Below, in pieces: positions 44,787 to 56,232 of a stretch of DNA of 64,000 nucleotides (its first letter is position 1; every line of letters begins with the position of its first letter). Source of the DNA: Epichloe hybrida (lineage: Eukaryota > Ascomycota > Sordariomycetes > Hypocreales > Clavicipitaceae); assembly GCA_019022495.1 (NCBI GenBank), contig JAFEKR010000012.1, positions 310,001-374,000 on the forward strand, written 5' to 3'. The position numbers and the translations under genes were made by a program. The notes under the pieces are model-generated. The model was not told the DNA's origin. It was given only the letters and a program-made list of their open reading frames with translations, and did not search any database.

Positions 44787-45852
44787 TCATGACTTCCTAC
44801 CATTCAAGGCCGCCACAAACGCAACCTTGTCTTCCATCGTAAGGCCGACGCGCTTGACTCGACCGAGTCGAGCAAGAGCTTCGCCCATCCGGTCCAGAAC
44901 TCGTTGCTCCTCGGCCGCCGTGTCTGAAGTGCCACCTTTCCTGTTCTTCGATACGCTGCTGCCATTTGAGGAGCTCACGCCGTTAGTTCTTACTGCAGCA
45001 GCACTGTTCATCTGGGACTCTGCCACGCGCACTCGAATGCAGGACGTGGGCCGCGACAGAAGATTCCACAAGAATCCAAACCAGCGACCGGGTACTGGCG
45101 TAGTTACGTCCGACGGCGTATATCGAATGCTGACGGGAAACATGGGTACATCAGCAGGAGTCTCAACCAGGGAAGGGCTGAATGGCAGAATCGCCTTGCC
45201 GTTGCTGGTCCCGCATTCGGGGAACACCGCAATGATCCGATCGGGGTACTCTGTCAACAGATCCTTGAGATGAACTAGCTTCACACCGGGCGAAGGAGCC
45301 GTCTGTACCGGGCCAAGCGCCTGCGCGATGGCGCCAAACAGGCTCACGCGCTGGACCTTTCTCTCGCCAGGGTACGACACGGTGAAGATGGGATCGAAGA
45401 TGGCGGCGAGGTAGACGGCGTCGATGGGGCTGGTGAAGTTGGCAGCGAGGATGGAGCCCGGATGGGGGAAGCGCTCGAGGGGTTGGTCTGCCAGAGTGCC
45501 TCGCTTGACGCCGTCGAGTTGGAGATCAACCCACCAGATGCCGGGAATGGCCATCAATCCCCATAGTGCAATCTTTCGCGCGATCACGGGCAGCGGCAGG
45601 TGGTGGAAGAGAATGAAGTAGCTGGCGGCGTAAGCGATGAAGAAAGGAAGCCGAAATATGAAGATGACGGCGTGTGTCACGATCGAGACGGCGGACAACG
45701 GCGTTGCGACGGGGAGGAATGGAGAGATGCCGGTAGCTATTGAAAGGAACGTTGGTCGTGTCAGTTACAATCAGCAGGACAATGAATTCGCACAGCGACG
45801 CCTGGAGACGACGACACTCACCTCGATCGCGAAACTGACTGAACTTCTCCAT
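44787..45852 (-). CDS. loa1: LOA1/Vps66-type lysophosphatidic acid acyltransferase
   Basis: Two exons, 45852-45822 and 45736-44787, give 326 residues; exon 1 codes only for MEKFSQFRDR plus one base, and the 85-nt intron has GTGAGT and CAATAG. One or two membrane segments follow (about 30-75). Motif I is the variant ANFTSPIDAVYL, in which Asn replaces the usual His, as I recall for the Loa1 branch. Motif III is VFPECGTSNGKAILPF. The C-terminus is a Ser/Asn-rich linker and a charged helix. Yeast Loa1 uses oleoyl-CoA to acylate lysophosphatidic acid and influences lipid droplets and vacuolar sorting. Confidence 0.88.
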
Positions 45853-46860
45853 GTTGAATAGACTGGCTGGATGGCTCAACAAGCGAAGTGATAGAAGCGT
45901 GGGGTTGAATTTAGAAACTTCTGGCGATGATGCTCAAATCTGCGATCCGCCAGTTTCGATCTAGGAAAACTAAAAAAAACCCGTCGGACGTTGAGGATCG
46001 CACGAGCTCGGATCGATGGGCCACGAAGTGCGTCTTCGATGGCAGGCAGGGAACCGAAAAGAAGAGGACAAGTTCGCGGCCTCGCAAAGCAACACTAGGT
46101 TAGATGTATTCCCCGAGCGTTGTAGCTTGTTTCCCCGAGTTGCAGGTGGCGTCGTTCGATGTGACTTGGCGGGATAAGCTGAGCTGCTAGTTGGCCGTTG
46201 TTGGAACTCAGGCATTTAATTCATCCCCGGCGCAAAGCTCAGCGAAGCACTCCGTAACACTGTACTCCGTAGTTGCGTTGGGATCAGTTTGCTGGGGATG
46301 AGGGGCTTGCGACTTGGTGAGGTGAATGGTTGTTGGCAATATTTGGCTGGGAACGTCATCTCTCTCTTTTTTTTTCCTTGGACGCTTTGGGTGTGTCTTT
46401 TCCAGACATGTGAAATTCAGCTGACTAACAAGCCGCGTGGCTCGAGGATGTGGCGATGTGGCGCAATACAGGATATGTGGCTGGTGTCACTGTTGCTCCG
46501 CCGACGTGGATAAACACTGCATTGCATGCGTGTACGGTCCGTATGTTGTATGTATACGGAATGCTGTGGGTGACCCGTGGGCGATTGACCCACCACTCAA
46601 GACCAGACGAGGATACAAGCTACCTAATAGCGTTTTCGAGGCGTAGCGCGCACTGCTTGGCATTCTTCTCCGATCCTCATTTCTTGCCGTTCAGGTTGAT
46701 GCCCGATTCAACTGTTGAACATCGACAACCTCTCTCGTACGCGTCCCAGGCTGTTCCTGACGACGACGCGACAAAGGACGGCCCTCGTTGCCGATTCAAC
46801 TGTTCGGCTCTGCTTTTGCGCCCAGTCGACGGGCTTCCGATCCCGCAGCGAACATTATAC
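45853..46860. other. divergent intergenic, no gene seen
   Basis: This lies between the starts of the LOA1-type gene and kinesin-14. One TACTCCGTA lies at 46263-46271 and a near match (CACTCCGTA) at 46246. Short frames only. Confidence 0.5.
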
Positions 46861-49800
46861 ATGATGGAAACCTCGGACACACAGGTTCGTTCGATCGTCC
46901 TATGTCATATCCCGTGGCGAAAAGGATGTGCTTACTAAATGCGATGATATTGTTATCCAGTTGCAGCCCTTGCGAGCCTCGAAAATGAGCCGTCTGCCTG
47001 GACCGGCTGTTCACTCTGGCCTCGTCGAATTAAGCGATTCACAACACAATGCGCGCGCACAGTCTTCGATCCCAGCTCCCCCTGCATCGAAACCTAGCTT
47101 GAAGCGGGAGATACCTCAGCCTGGTAGGGTTGGCCACTCGCATGCTTCACAAGTGAGCAAGTTCGATTGTTGACATTTGTTCTCTCCCAGCACAACAACC
47201 CGATCCCAAACGGAAGCCCTCCTTAGCCGATCGGGCCGCCGAGTATTCTGCGCCTCTGTCAGCAGCCATCTCGAACATTGGCAAGTCGGCTGTCAAAGGG
47301 CAGACATTGCCACAGGTGAGTCAATCAGCTCGTGCCTTGCTGGGCTCTGAATCTTCATTCCTCGTAGCACTTTGTGACGCCTGGGGAAGATGGTTACGCT
47401 GACTAGGTTGCCAAGCTCAAAAAACCAAACAAACACACAAAAAACACCCCTGCCTCGTCTCTGAGTAGTTTCGCGAAAAGCTTTGGTCCCGGGAAACAGT
47501 CAAGAGATCAAGCACCACTACCACCATTGTCGCGGTTTAGCCAGGCAGGATCCAAAAGCCAAGTCAACCGGCCACGAACTGCAAATGGATGCCGACCAGA
47601 AGAATCTTTCGATGTGGCAACAAGTAGTAAGGGTACGATGGCAAATCCCAACCACAGTCTTCAGAACACCAAAGTCAGGCATATGAAATCTACACCAGTC
47701 TTTTCGCGCAACAGAGAAAGTTCTCTCTCGGCCAGGTTCAATAGTTTGACCCTTTACGATGATGATGATGGGGCCGGCAACGATAGATGTCGAGTGACAT
47801 TGACACGGCGAGCAAATGCCGCCCTCTCACTCTCAGAACATCAAACCTCACAAAACATAACATTGAGGGCGAAGAGGCCAAATACATCTGCAAACCGCTC
47901 AACATCACGGGAATTTTAGGCAATCACTCCCAAGACACCGAGTGAGAAGCGGATGCGGAAACAAATGACACAGGTGGAGCAAAGCATCTTGTGTCTCAAG
48001 ACTCCAAATTCTCCACACAAGTTTTCCTCCCCTCAAAATTTTTTAAGAAAAGATTCTAATCTAGCCGGGTTCGCAGCTTGGGACGTGGACGGGCGAGTGA
48101 ACAGTGTGGATGTGCACTTCAATGAGCTGAAAGACATGGTTAGCAGCAGTCTAGCAGCGCAGAAAGTCCTGGAGAATGCCATGGAGCTTGCCAAGAGCAG
48201 AGGTAAGTGTTTGAAACCCCCGGGGCGGAGGCCTTGCTAGGTTGGCAATGGAAGCTAAATCACACGGCAGTTGCGGAGCTTGAGGACTATCGCCAAAAAT
48301 TGGAAGCACGAAACGACGTATTGCAAAGAAGTCTCGACGTGGCCAAGGATGAGGAGCGACACATGCGACATGAGCTTGAGAAGCTGCGATGGGAACACAG
48401 CCGGGATGCGGAAGACAGGGATAGACGACACAAAGAAACCATTGACGACTTGTCACGGCAGCACAGGACAGCCATCCAGGATTTGAGCAGAGAGTTGGAC
48501 CAACTGAAGGATGAGGACTCGAAAGAGCATCAAGCTCGGCTCGATGGTTTAACGCGGCATTACCAACAAGTGCTTGAAGATGAGCGATCAACCAAAGATC
48601 GAGAAATCCAGGACTTGAGAGCCCGCATGGGAAATGAACAACAAGACTTACACCTTGAGTTGCAACGGAAAGATCGCGAAATTCGAGAAGCGCGATTCGA
48701 GTGCGATGGTCTGAGAGATGCAATTGAACGGGAGAAACATTTGAAGGGAAGCCTTCAGACGAACATTGCAGAGCTATCTGCATCAAACACTACGCTGGAT
48801 GCGAAAATCAACTCTCTTCGCTCGCAGGTAGAATTTCTCGAGTCTGACAGCAAAGCGCAATCAGATTCATTCGCGAGCATGGAAGCAAGGCTGCAGGAGG
48901 CTTTGGCGGCAGCGGAAGAGGCTCGTCAGAAACTCGTCAAGGAGGAAACAGAGAGGAGAGTTCTGTTCAACAAGTACCAGGAACTCAAGGGCAACATTCG
49001 CGTGATGTGTCGAGTGCGACCTTCAACTGACGACGACCGATCCGAACAAGCTGGCATCTCGTACCCAGATGAGAAGACTTCGGCAGAAATCCTTTTGGCC
49101 GGACCAGAGGAGAGAAGCAGTCTTGGCGTTGTGTCAAGGAAGAACTATCCCTTTGAATTTGATCGTGTATTCACCCCGGCGGTGCAAAACGAGGAAATAT
49201 TCGGCGAGATTTCGCAGCTGGTGCAGAGCGCCTTGGACGGCTACAACGTTTGCATCTTTTGCTACGGCCAGACTGGATCGGGCAAGACATACACCATGTC
49301 ATCGGAGGACGGCATGATTCCACGAGCCACCCACATGATATATGATACCATAACGAAGCTCAAAGAGAAATCGTGGGAATATACCATGGAGGGTTCTTTT
49401 GTAGAAGTGTACAACGAGGAGCTCAACGATCTACTGACGCCCAACGATGGCTCTGGAAGAAAGCTCGAAATTCGCCACGACGACTCGCGCAAGCAAACAA
49501 ACATTATCAACTGCAAGACGGTTCAGCTGAAATCAGCTTCCAGTGTAGAAGAGATTTTGGACGAGGCTCAAAAGAACCGGTCTGTGGCCGCGACGAAAGC
49601 CAACGAGCGATCATCTCGATCTCACAGCGTCTTCATTCTGAAGCTCGTGGGCGAGAATGCAGCAACTGGGGAGCGTTGCGAGGGCACGCTCAATCTCGTT
49701 GATTTGGCAGGTTCCGAACGTCTGAAGCATTCGCAGGCTGAGGGTGATCGCATGAGGGAAACACAAAACATCAACAAGAGCTTGAGTTGCCTTGGCGATG

Positions 49801-50095
49801 TGATTGAGGCTCTGGGCAGAGGATCCAGCCATATCCCGTACCGAAACTCCAAGCTCACGCACCTGCTGCAGTACAGTCTGGGTGGCAACAGCAAGACACT
49901 CATGTTCGTGATGGTGTCACCGATGGAGACGCATCTGAAGGAAACCTTGACAAGCTTGCGCTTTGCGACGAAGGTATGTTGAAGCCTTGCTGGCGGTAGA
50001 ATGTTTTGGATCGAGAGAAGCTGATGACAAGACAGGTACACAATACGCATATCGGCACAGCCAAGGCGACTAAGAAGATGAGGGGGGGCGATTAA
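46861..50095 (+). CDS. klpA: kinesin-14, C-terminal motor (KlpA/Kar3)
   Basis: Seven exons proposed: 46861-46884, 46961-47123, 47191-47315, 47407-47793, 47920-48202, 48271-49973 and 50036-50095, giving 914 residues in one frame. The Ser/Pro-rich N-terminal tail (about 1-325) carries SRLPGP and ITPKTPSEKR and should bind microtubules. A coiled coil follows (about 328-565). The neck ELKGNIRVMCRVRP and motor have GQTGSGKTYTM (P-loop, about 660), NERSSRSHS and LVDLAGSER (about 804). The tail ends VHNTHIGTAKATKK. This neck before a C-terminal motor defines minus-end-directed kinesin-14, acting in spindle and karyogamy. Exons 1-5 are less sure: exon 1 could be wrong (next ATG 46985) and intron 3 has a poor branch site. 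Intron 4 is 126 nt, so its only stop is the TAG of its acceptor. Confidence 0.87.
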
Positions 50096-50894
50096 GCATG
50101 CGCTGGTGCTCCGGGGTGCTTTGGGGAGGTTTACGAAATCGAAATGATGTACACGCACATTGGTCTGATGAATGGTTTTGAGGGAGCTGTGGGAATTTAT
50201 TTTGGAAGGCTAGCGCGCTTAAGCTTGGGCGCATGGTTTGTTTGGAAAGTTGGCTGAAGGAGTAGAACGAAGTTGCTGGTACTAGCCTGTGTCTTGAGTT
50301 TGCGTTTGTTTGAATTGCCCCGTGATGATTGGATGAACGTCGGACGTCGTTGATTCATTGTCGTCGTGCCTACCCTGGAGCTGGTTTTCCAAAAAAAATC
50401 AAATTTCCCCCCAAAACCCCCCCCCCCCTTTCCCGCTGCAACAACATATTCGGCTTCGTCTTGAACTCAACGTCTTGCAGACGGTGACGTTCAACAACAA
50501 CAAGTTTAAAATGGGTGGCCCGATGATAGGCAGGTAGGTATTATTATATGAACATTGGTCCGCCGGCAAGTGGAGATGGGCGGCGGCTACGCAAACACAA
50601 ACAAGGCTGAGCCAACTTCTCTCGTGATCAAAACAAAGCGTTCACAATCGCGACCAAAAAGCCTCACTTGCGCCAGGGGCCTGCGCGCTCAAATCACAAG
50701 GCACATATTTTAGTGACTCTCGCATCCCCCAGCGCAATACCGCAACCTTGACGCGGCTGGTACAACAACAAAATCACGAGAACTTACTTATGAGAAGCGT
50801 GTCATGGCACTCCCGGCGCAGTCACTCTAGCTCGGTCGGTCCACTTCGATTGCCTCGAATCACGTAGCAGCGCACGTCTCGGAGTATTACCGCC
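50096..50894. other. intergenic, no gene seen
   Basis: This lies between kinesin-14 and the next plus-strand gene. A C/A tract lies near 50390-50430. Nothing else. Confidence 0.5.
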
Positions 50895-51662
50895 ATGGAA
50901 CAAGGTCTCAAGGGGTCCATGTGGGCGCCCATCTCCGGCAGTCGCCGCACGCACGATCTAGATGGATACGAAGCTCGATCTCGCTCGCTGCCGCCCCCGC
51001 TGGCAGCATCATCTACCGGGTCGGCATGGACAAGGACGACAACCATGGGCACAGACGCAGCATGTATCACAGCGCGTCTACAGTCCTTCCACCGCTTCGA
51101 GCAGACGTGTCATCGGCTGCGCTGGAAATTCATCGACCTCGAGAGCTCGTACGAGCGAGCCCTGAAGCCCCTGGAGTGGGGGTTCACGCCGCAAGACGCG
51201 GAGAGGAACTTCAAGGTTGATTTCCATGAGTTCTACGCGTGGATCGAGCAGGCCATTGTGTTCCTGCTGCTCGTGTTTGGCATCACGGTCGGGAAGGGGA
51301 CCCGCGGCGCCCCCCCCTCCACGGCAGGGTCGTCGTCGCATGCGTACCACCACAACGTGCTCAAGGCGCTGGATGAGAACGAGAACCCGCTCCATGGGAC
51401 GCTGGGAGCGGGGGACGTGAACCAGGCGCTGTGGAAGGCCAAGGAGCTGCGGAACAGGTGGAAGGATGCGGCCGAGGGGAGGGAGACGCCCCCCTTGAAG
51501 ATGTACGATCTGAGATGGATCGTTACGTCGATTCTGTGCGGCCTGGAGGAGGCGTATGGGGTTGCTGGCACCGAGGTGGAGGGCGACTTGGGGCGGGAGG
51601 AGAAGAGCGTGGGCGAGGATGGGTGGGAGTGGATGGTGGAGAGTATGGATTGGGAGGCTTGA
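50895..51662 (+). CDS. hypothetical protein, family not recognised
   Basis: One exon of 255 residues with the ATG in a good context (cgccATGg). Residues 1-55 are polar and likely disordered. The middle has a well-ordered look: FHRFEQTCHRLRWKFIDLESSYERALKPLEWGF, then VDFHEFYAWIEQAIVFLLLVFGI, a helix with a hydrophobic face or a single membrane segment. Further helices follow (HNVLKALDENENPLHGTLG, QALWKAKELRNRWKDAAEG), then LRWIVTSILCGLEEAYGVAG, and an acidic tail ends the protein. The strong third-position GC of the second half and the amphipathic helices argue for a real gene. Function unknown. Confidence 0.68.
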   Translation: MEQGLKGSMWAPISGSRRTHDLDGYEARSRSLPPPLAASSTGSAWTRTTTMGTDAACITARLQSFHRFEQTCHRLRWKFIDLESSYERALKPLEWGFTPQDAERNFKVDFHEFYAWIEQAIVFLLLVFGITVGKGTRGAPPSTAGSSSHAYHHNVLKALDENENPLHGTLGAGDVNQALWKAKELRNRWKDAAEGRETPPLKMYDLRWIVTSILCGLEEAYGVAGTEVEGDLGREEKSVGEDGWEWMVESMDWEA

Positions 51663-52280
51663 TGTTTTCAGCGCTGGGTTGTGGTATTTTTATTTTCTTT
51701 TCGGTTTTTTTTATTTGTTTGGGATTGAGGTTTGATTGTTGAGTTATTGTTCGTGATGCTGCGTAGTAGTACGTACGATGGGGCGTAGCTTAGGTGGTGG
51801 TAGTTTGCGTGTAGGGGGGATAGTTTTAGACCAAAAGTGTTGGAATTTTTCTTCAAGAATTGATTACCATACTGATCTGGGGACTTGTTGTCCAAAGACA
51901 AGCTTGGATTCACTTGCAGACGGCAGGTAAATATGCGCATGTTGAGATTCCAACCATTGACGCTCTTGCACAACTTCGAAGACGGAAATCGACGGGAATC
52001 GACTGGAGGGAGGACCAGAAAAGTGGAGCTCGGCGCGGCAAAGACGGGGCAGAGGGGATTCAATGACGCAATGACGCGCACTTTTTGGCCAGGCTTTACT
52101 CGACTTCTCGACTTCAAGATCCAGTCCGCCAAACCCTCAACAGGCTGCGTTCTAAAAAGAGACTGATCAATCATAATATCAGGGGTCACGTTCGGAACAA
52201 GGTTTGTCTGCACCTTCAGGCACAACAAATCGGATCCACCTGCTGGCCCAATCCCGCCAGTTGGCCAAGGAAGGCCACAA
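51663..52280. other. intergenic, no gene seen
   Basis: This probably holds the 3' UTR of the preceding gene and the promoter of the glycosylase. T-rich at its left edge. Confidence 0.5.
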
Positions 52281-53384
52281 ATGCCTATTCCGAGAGCAAC
52301 ACCACGGCTTCGGCGTAGTGCCAGACATGTCAAGGCAGAGGCTGTCATCAAAATCGAGGTGGCCGACGATGAGAAACGACCAATCTCCAAGCCGGTGAAG
52401 CGATCAAGTTCATCAGGAGCAGCGGATAGCCTCGTGCCCAAGAAGGTCAAGCTTGAGCCACTTTCCCCTGCTCGGCAGCTGTCAGGCACCAGTCCCGGGA
52501 AACGCGTCAAAGTCAAGGATGGAATTAGTGGCAAGGCAGACGCTCTCAGGGATCGAAAACTCAAATCATTTTCCGCCTTCTCCAAGACATCCCCGTTTCC
52601 GGATTTCTTGCGCCCGACGGTGGACGAGTGCAAGATGGCGCACAAGATCCTCGCCCGAGTTCATGGTCAGCGATATCGGCCCGAGGCTGTTATCGCACCC
52701 ACGACTTCGGCTGGCTGCGGGAACTCGCCCTCGGTCCTGGATGCTCTCGTTCGCACGATTCTGTCACAAAACACGAGCAACAAGAACAGCACGCGTGCCA
52801 AGTTGAGCATGGACAAGGAGTACGGGGGCAGTGACAAGTGGGAAGATATTGCCAACGGTGGTCAGGCTAGACTGGAAAAGTCGATACAGTCAGGAGGTCT
52901 TGCTGCCACAAAGAGCAGGGTCATCATCAACATTCTGCGCCAAACCATGGACAAGTACGGAGTGTTTTCTCTGGACCACCTGTTCGAAGCATCGGACGAA
53001 GATGCCATGAAAGAGATGATATCCTTCCAGGGCGTGGGGCCCAAAACGGCAAGCTGCGTGCTGCTGTTTTGCTTACAGCGGCCCAGTTTCGCAGTCGACA
53101 CCCACGTCCATCGCATCACCGGCCTTCTTGGTTGGCGCTCGGCAACAGCTGGCCGCGAGGACACACAGGCTCATCTGGACGCGGTGGTGCCGGACGAGGA
53201 AAAGTATCCGTTGCATGTGCTTTTTGTGACGCACGGAAGACAATGTGATGAATGCAAAGCTGGTGGCAGGCCTGTTGGTAACTGCGAATTACGCAAGGCG
53301 TTTGAAGGCGGGCGATTTACCGGCGTGCAGAAAGAAGACTTCAAGGTTGAAGATGCAGATGCCGTCAAGAAGGAAGAAGAATAG
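52281..53384 (+). CDS. endonuclease III-like HhH-GPD DNA glycosylase
   Basis: One exon of 367 residues. Residues 1-105 are basic and Ser-rich, likely disordered, with nuclear-localisation-like clusters (PKKVKLEP, GKRVKVK). The glycosylase domain has LVRTILSQNTSNKN, the helix-hairpin-helix SFQGVGPKTASCVLLF with the catalytic Lys (about 254), and FAVDTHVHRI with the catalytic Asp (about 273). These are the residues of endonuclease III, which excises oxidised pyrimidines. The C-terminus has only three close cysteines (CDECKAGGRPVGNC); bacterial endonuclease III uses four in C-x6-C-x2-C-x5-C to hold a 4Fe-4S cluster, so the cluster may be absent. A Lys/Glu-rich tail ends the protein. It is a second type beside the usual Ntg1/Nth1, by inference. 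Confidence 0.88.
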   Translation: MPIPRATPRLRRSARHVKAEAVIKIEVADDEKRPISKPVKRSSSSGAADSLVPKKVKLEPLSPARQLSGTSPGKRVKVKDGISGKADALRDRKLKSFSAFSKTSPFPDFLRPTVDECKMAHKILARVHGQRYRPEAVIAPTTSAGCGNSPSVLDALVRTILSQNTSNKNSTRAKLSMDKEYGGSDKWEDIANGGQARLEKSIQSGGLAATKSRVIINILRQTMDKYGVFSLDHLFEASDEDAMKEMISFQGVGPKTASCVLLFCLQRPSFAVDTHVHRITGLLGWRSATAGREDTQAHLDAVVPDEEKYPLHVLFVTHGRQCDECKAGGRPVGNCELRKAFEGGRFTGVQKEDFKVEDADAVKKEEE

Positions 53385-54283
53385 CATGCCTTATCAGTGC
53401 ACTCCACTGTATGCCGCGTCTCTGAGATTGTGACACGGGTGTCAGAGATAAAGAAGAATCCTTTCAGCAACCACCCCTAGCTACGATGTCTTGATGCTAC
53501 TAACCTTGACTCTGTTATATTAACCCTGGGAGCTACAGGGAAACAAAATTCACTTTGTTATGCGAACCCAGGGAGCTACAGGGGGAAAAGTTTACTCTGT
53601 TATGTCAACCCAGGGAGCTACAGGGAACAAAAAATTTGACACTCTTATATCAACCCTGGGAGCTACAGGGAGCCACATGGGGGCACAGGGGGGCCATACT
53701 CTGTGACATAATTGTGCAGAGTTCTGCTGCTTTCAGCTCGATGCGACTGGATGCAATGCGGTGCGACGCTTTTGCTCCGTGCCATGCATGCATGCACTAT
53801 GCAGTCACACAACCCCGGGCTTCGTCTGTGACTTCACTCTCAACATGTTCCAATGTCGGGAACACACAGCTTATCGTTGCGGGGCCGTTGACTTTCGCGG
53901 AATGAAGCACATATCTCGTTGGAATTTGGAAACGATAAGGCCTCGCAAAGCCACTCAACCCACAACCCACCCTTGACTAAATACACCAAATACGAAGTAT
54001 TCTATTGATACGCGGATGTTGATTACACGCAAGCCCATGTAGTGGCTGCGGCAAGGTCTTTATCGTTTCCAAAGAGATACGAATTACGCACGAGATATCA
54101 TGAATTTTTTTTTTTTTTCCAGCTTGGTGCTTGCTACTTAAGATGGCCTGCCCCGTTCATCTCTGGCTCACTCTCCCGACTCTCCTGACACTCCTCTGCC
54201 TGATGCTAATAGGCAGGTAATAGATAGACAAAGCTCACGAGAGCGTTTCCTGCATAGAAGAAACCTCAGGCTGTGGGCTCATC
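53385..54283. other. intergenic with a 43-bp tandem repeat
   Basis: This lies between the glycosylase and P450 genes. It contains the four-copy repeat listed separately, a T tract near 54106-54118, and no recognisable gene. Confidence 0.5.
53522..53670 (+). repeat. four-copy tandem repeat, period about 43 bp
   Basis: The conserved part AACCC(A/T)GGGAGCTACAGGG starts at 53522, 53565, 53607 and 53652. The spacers (about 24-26 bases, AT-rich, with CTTTGTTATG or CTCTGTTATG) are less conserved. A plus-strand frame runs through it (53555-53905), but I see no reason to call it coding. Confidence 0.85.
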
Positions 54284-56232
54284 ATGGTCATGATCCTCAG
54301 CTCACTGGCGGCGCCTCAGAACTGGCCCGCCGGCGTCCTCATCTTGGTCCTCATCTTGGTCCTCATCCTGGTCCTCAGTCTCACCATCATCACCATTGTC
54401 CTCCCGAGATATCCAGCGCGCCCTGCTTGGTCGTCACAAGCCCCCAAGGCCCTCTCAGGATGGCCGGTGCTGGAATCCCTCGGGTTTTTCCGCAACAGAT
54501 GGTCCTTCATACGCAAGCACACTTCAACCTCGCCGAGCGGCCACTTTAGCTTCTTCTACGGCCCGCACTTCATCGTTGCCCTTTCGGGGACGGCTGCCAG
54601 ACAGACCTTCTTCACAAGTCGCAGCTTGGATTTACATGAAGGGTATGTCTTTTCCTCGTGCCAAGGCATGCGAACCGTCCCCGTTCCAACCCAATTCCAA
54701 CCCAGTCGATGCTAACAATCGTGGAACAAACAAGCTTTGCTGCTCTTTTCTCAGCGACTCCAAGTATCGACCACTTGTATGAAGGTGAGGGCACATTGGG
54801 TTCCCACTTTACGAGGCTGTTCAAACGCTTCACCCGCAAAAGTCGGCTCGAGGTTGTATTGCCAGATCTGGTCCGCGACTGCGTGTCATGCTATGAGGAT
54901 ATGGACGTCAGCGCCCCTGTCGACCCGTTTGACGCTCTTTACCGTCTAGTCTACAAGATCACGCTCCGCACTCTGGGATCCAAGGATGTCGCGGACAACC
55001 CCAAGCTCTTGGACGAGACTCTACAGATTTTCACAACCTTGGGTGACAGCTCAGCTCTGGAGGTCATGTTTCCGAAAATCCCGTTCCCGAGCAAGTTGAA
55101 CAAGATGTGGGCGGGCACGAAGCTGCACTGGATTTTCTCGAAAATCATGCAGGATCGTCGCACATCGGGCCGAGTGGAACATGATGCTATGCAATCATTG
55201 ATGGACGCAGGTGAGGGCGACATCATCATTTCTGCCGTACGTTCTCTCCGAAAAATCACCCACCCCTTTTCGACCCCAAGTCCTTTTAGATGCTCACATG
55301 GAACATCCCGTACTGCCTAGTTCATCATGTCTGCGTTATTTGCCGGACTCAATAACACCACAGTCAACGTCGCTTGGATCCTGCTTTTTCTCGGCAAAAA
55401 CAAGCAGTGGTATCAGAAGATCCGAGATGAGGTGGATGCTTCCATCGCCAAGCACAGGTGCTCGGACGAGGAGACTCGAGCCGATGTCTTGAGCCGTCTC
55501 ACACTGGCCGAATACGAACAGGAATTCCCCCTAATCGGCCTATGTCTTCGGGAATCAATCCGCTTGACGATGCCGGGGTCGACTTTTCGCAAGAACACCA
55601 GCGGCAAGGATGTCAAGATTGGGAACTCTGAAGAGATTATTCCCAAAGATTGTTTCGCGGTACGCCATCTTGGTAGATTCTTCATCGTTTTACGTACGAC
55701 CTGACCAAGCTCACTCGCCAAACTCTAGATATATCCAGTTGCGGACGTCCACCTGGACCCTGACATCTATTGTGACCCGCATACCTGGGACCCAAGCCGT
55801 TACCTCCCCGAACGAGCAGAAGACAAGAAAACCAGTCACGCGTACGTTGGATGGGGAACCGGGCTACACCCGTGCTGTGAGTTTTCAGCCCCCTTCAACC
55901 CCACATAGTAAAAGTACAAACAAGTACACGGAGTCCATGCTTACCAAGATTTTCGGCAATAGTGGGAAAGAGGGTAAGATTCACCGGGAGCCTAAAAACC
56001 GTAGCTTTGCCGTCCCACCTTGATACATAATGACTAACACGACACCCCCCAGTTCGCCAAGCTCGAAGTAACCATTTGCATAGCCATGTTTTTCGCCTTT
56101 TTCGACTGCCAAGTTGCCGATGAGAAGGGCGACACCGAAAATGTCAAACTTCCGCCCATCAATCACAACAACATCTGTGCTAAACGACAGCCGGGACACA
56201 CGTGGTTGAAATGCAGACGACGCGTTTCATGA
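54284..56232 (+). CDS. cytochrome P450 monooxygenase with an 11-nt microexon
   Basis: Six exons: 54284-54642, 54735-55236, 55321-55659, 55729-55876, 55963-55973 and 56053-56232, giving 512 residues. An N-terminal membrane anchor comes first (about 17-40), then a Pro-rich hinge. The I-helix has FAGLNNTTVNVAW, the K-helix ExxR is ESIR in LCLRESIRL, and the DPSRYLPER segment is PERF-like. The haem-binding loop WGTGLHPCLGKRFAKLE is complete only if the 11-nt exon (TGGGAAAGAGG, coding the end of Leu, then Gly-Lys-Arg) is placed between two introns. The anchor implies the ER. Family not assigned; the substrate may be a sterol or fatty acid, but nothing nearby decides it. No core biosynthetic enzyme lies next to it. 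Confidence 0.87.

Noticed and set aside
49622..50158. Long minus-strand frame opposite kinesin-14
   Set aside because: It mirrors the motor-coding exon and has no family signature.
54284..56232. P450 as a pseudogene broken after the haem cysteine
   Set aside because: The 11-nt microexon between two normal introns restores frame and the expected residues.
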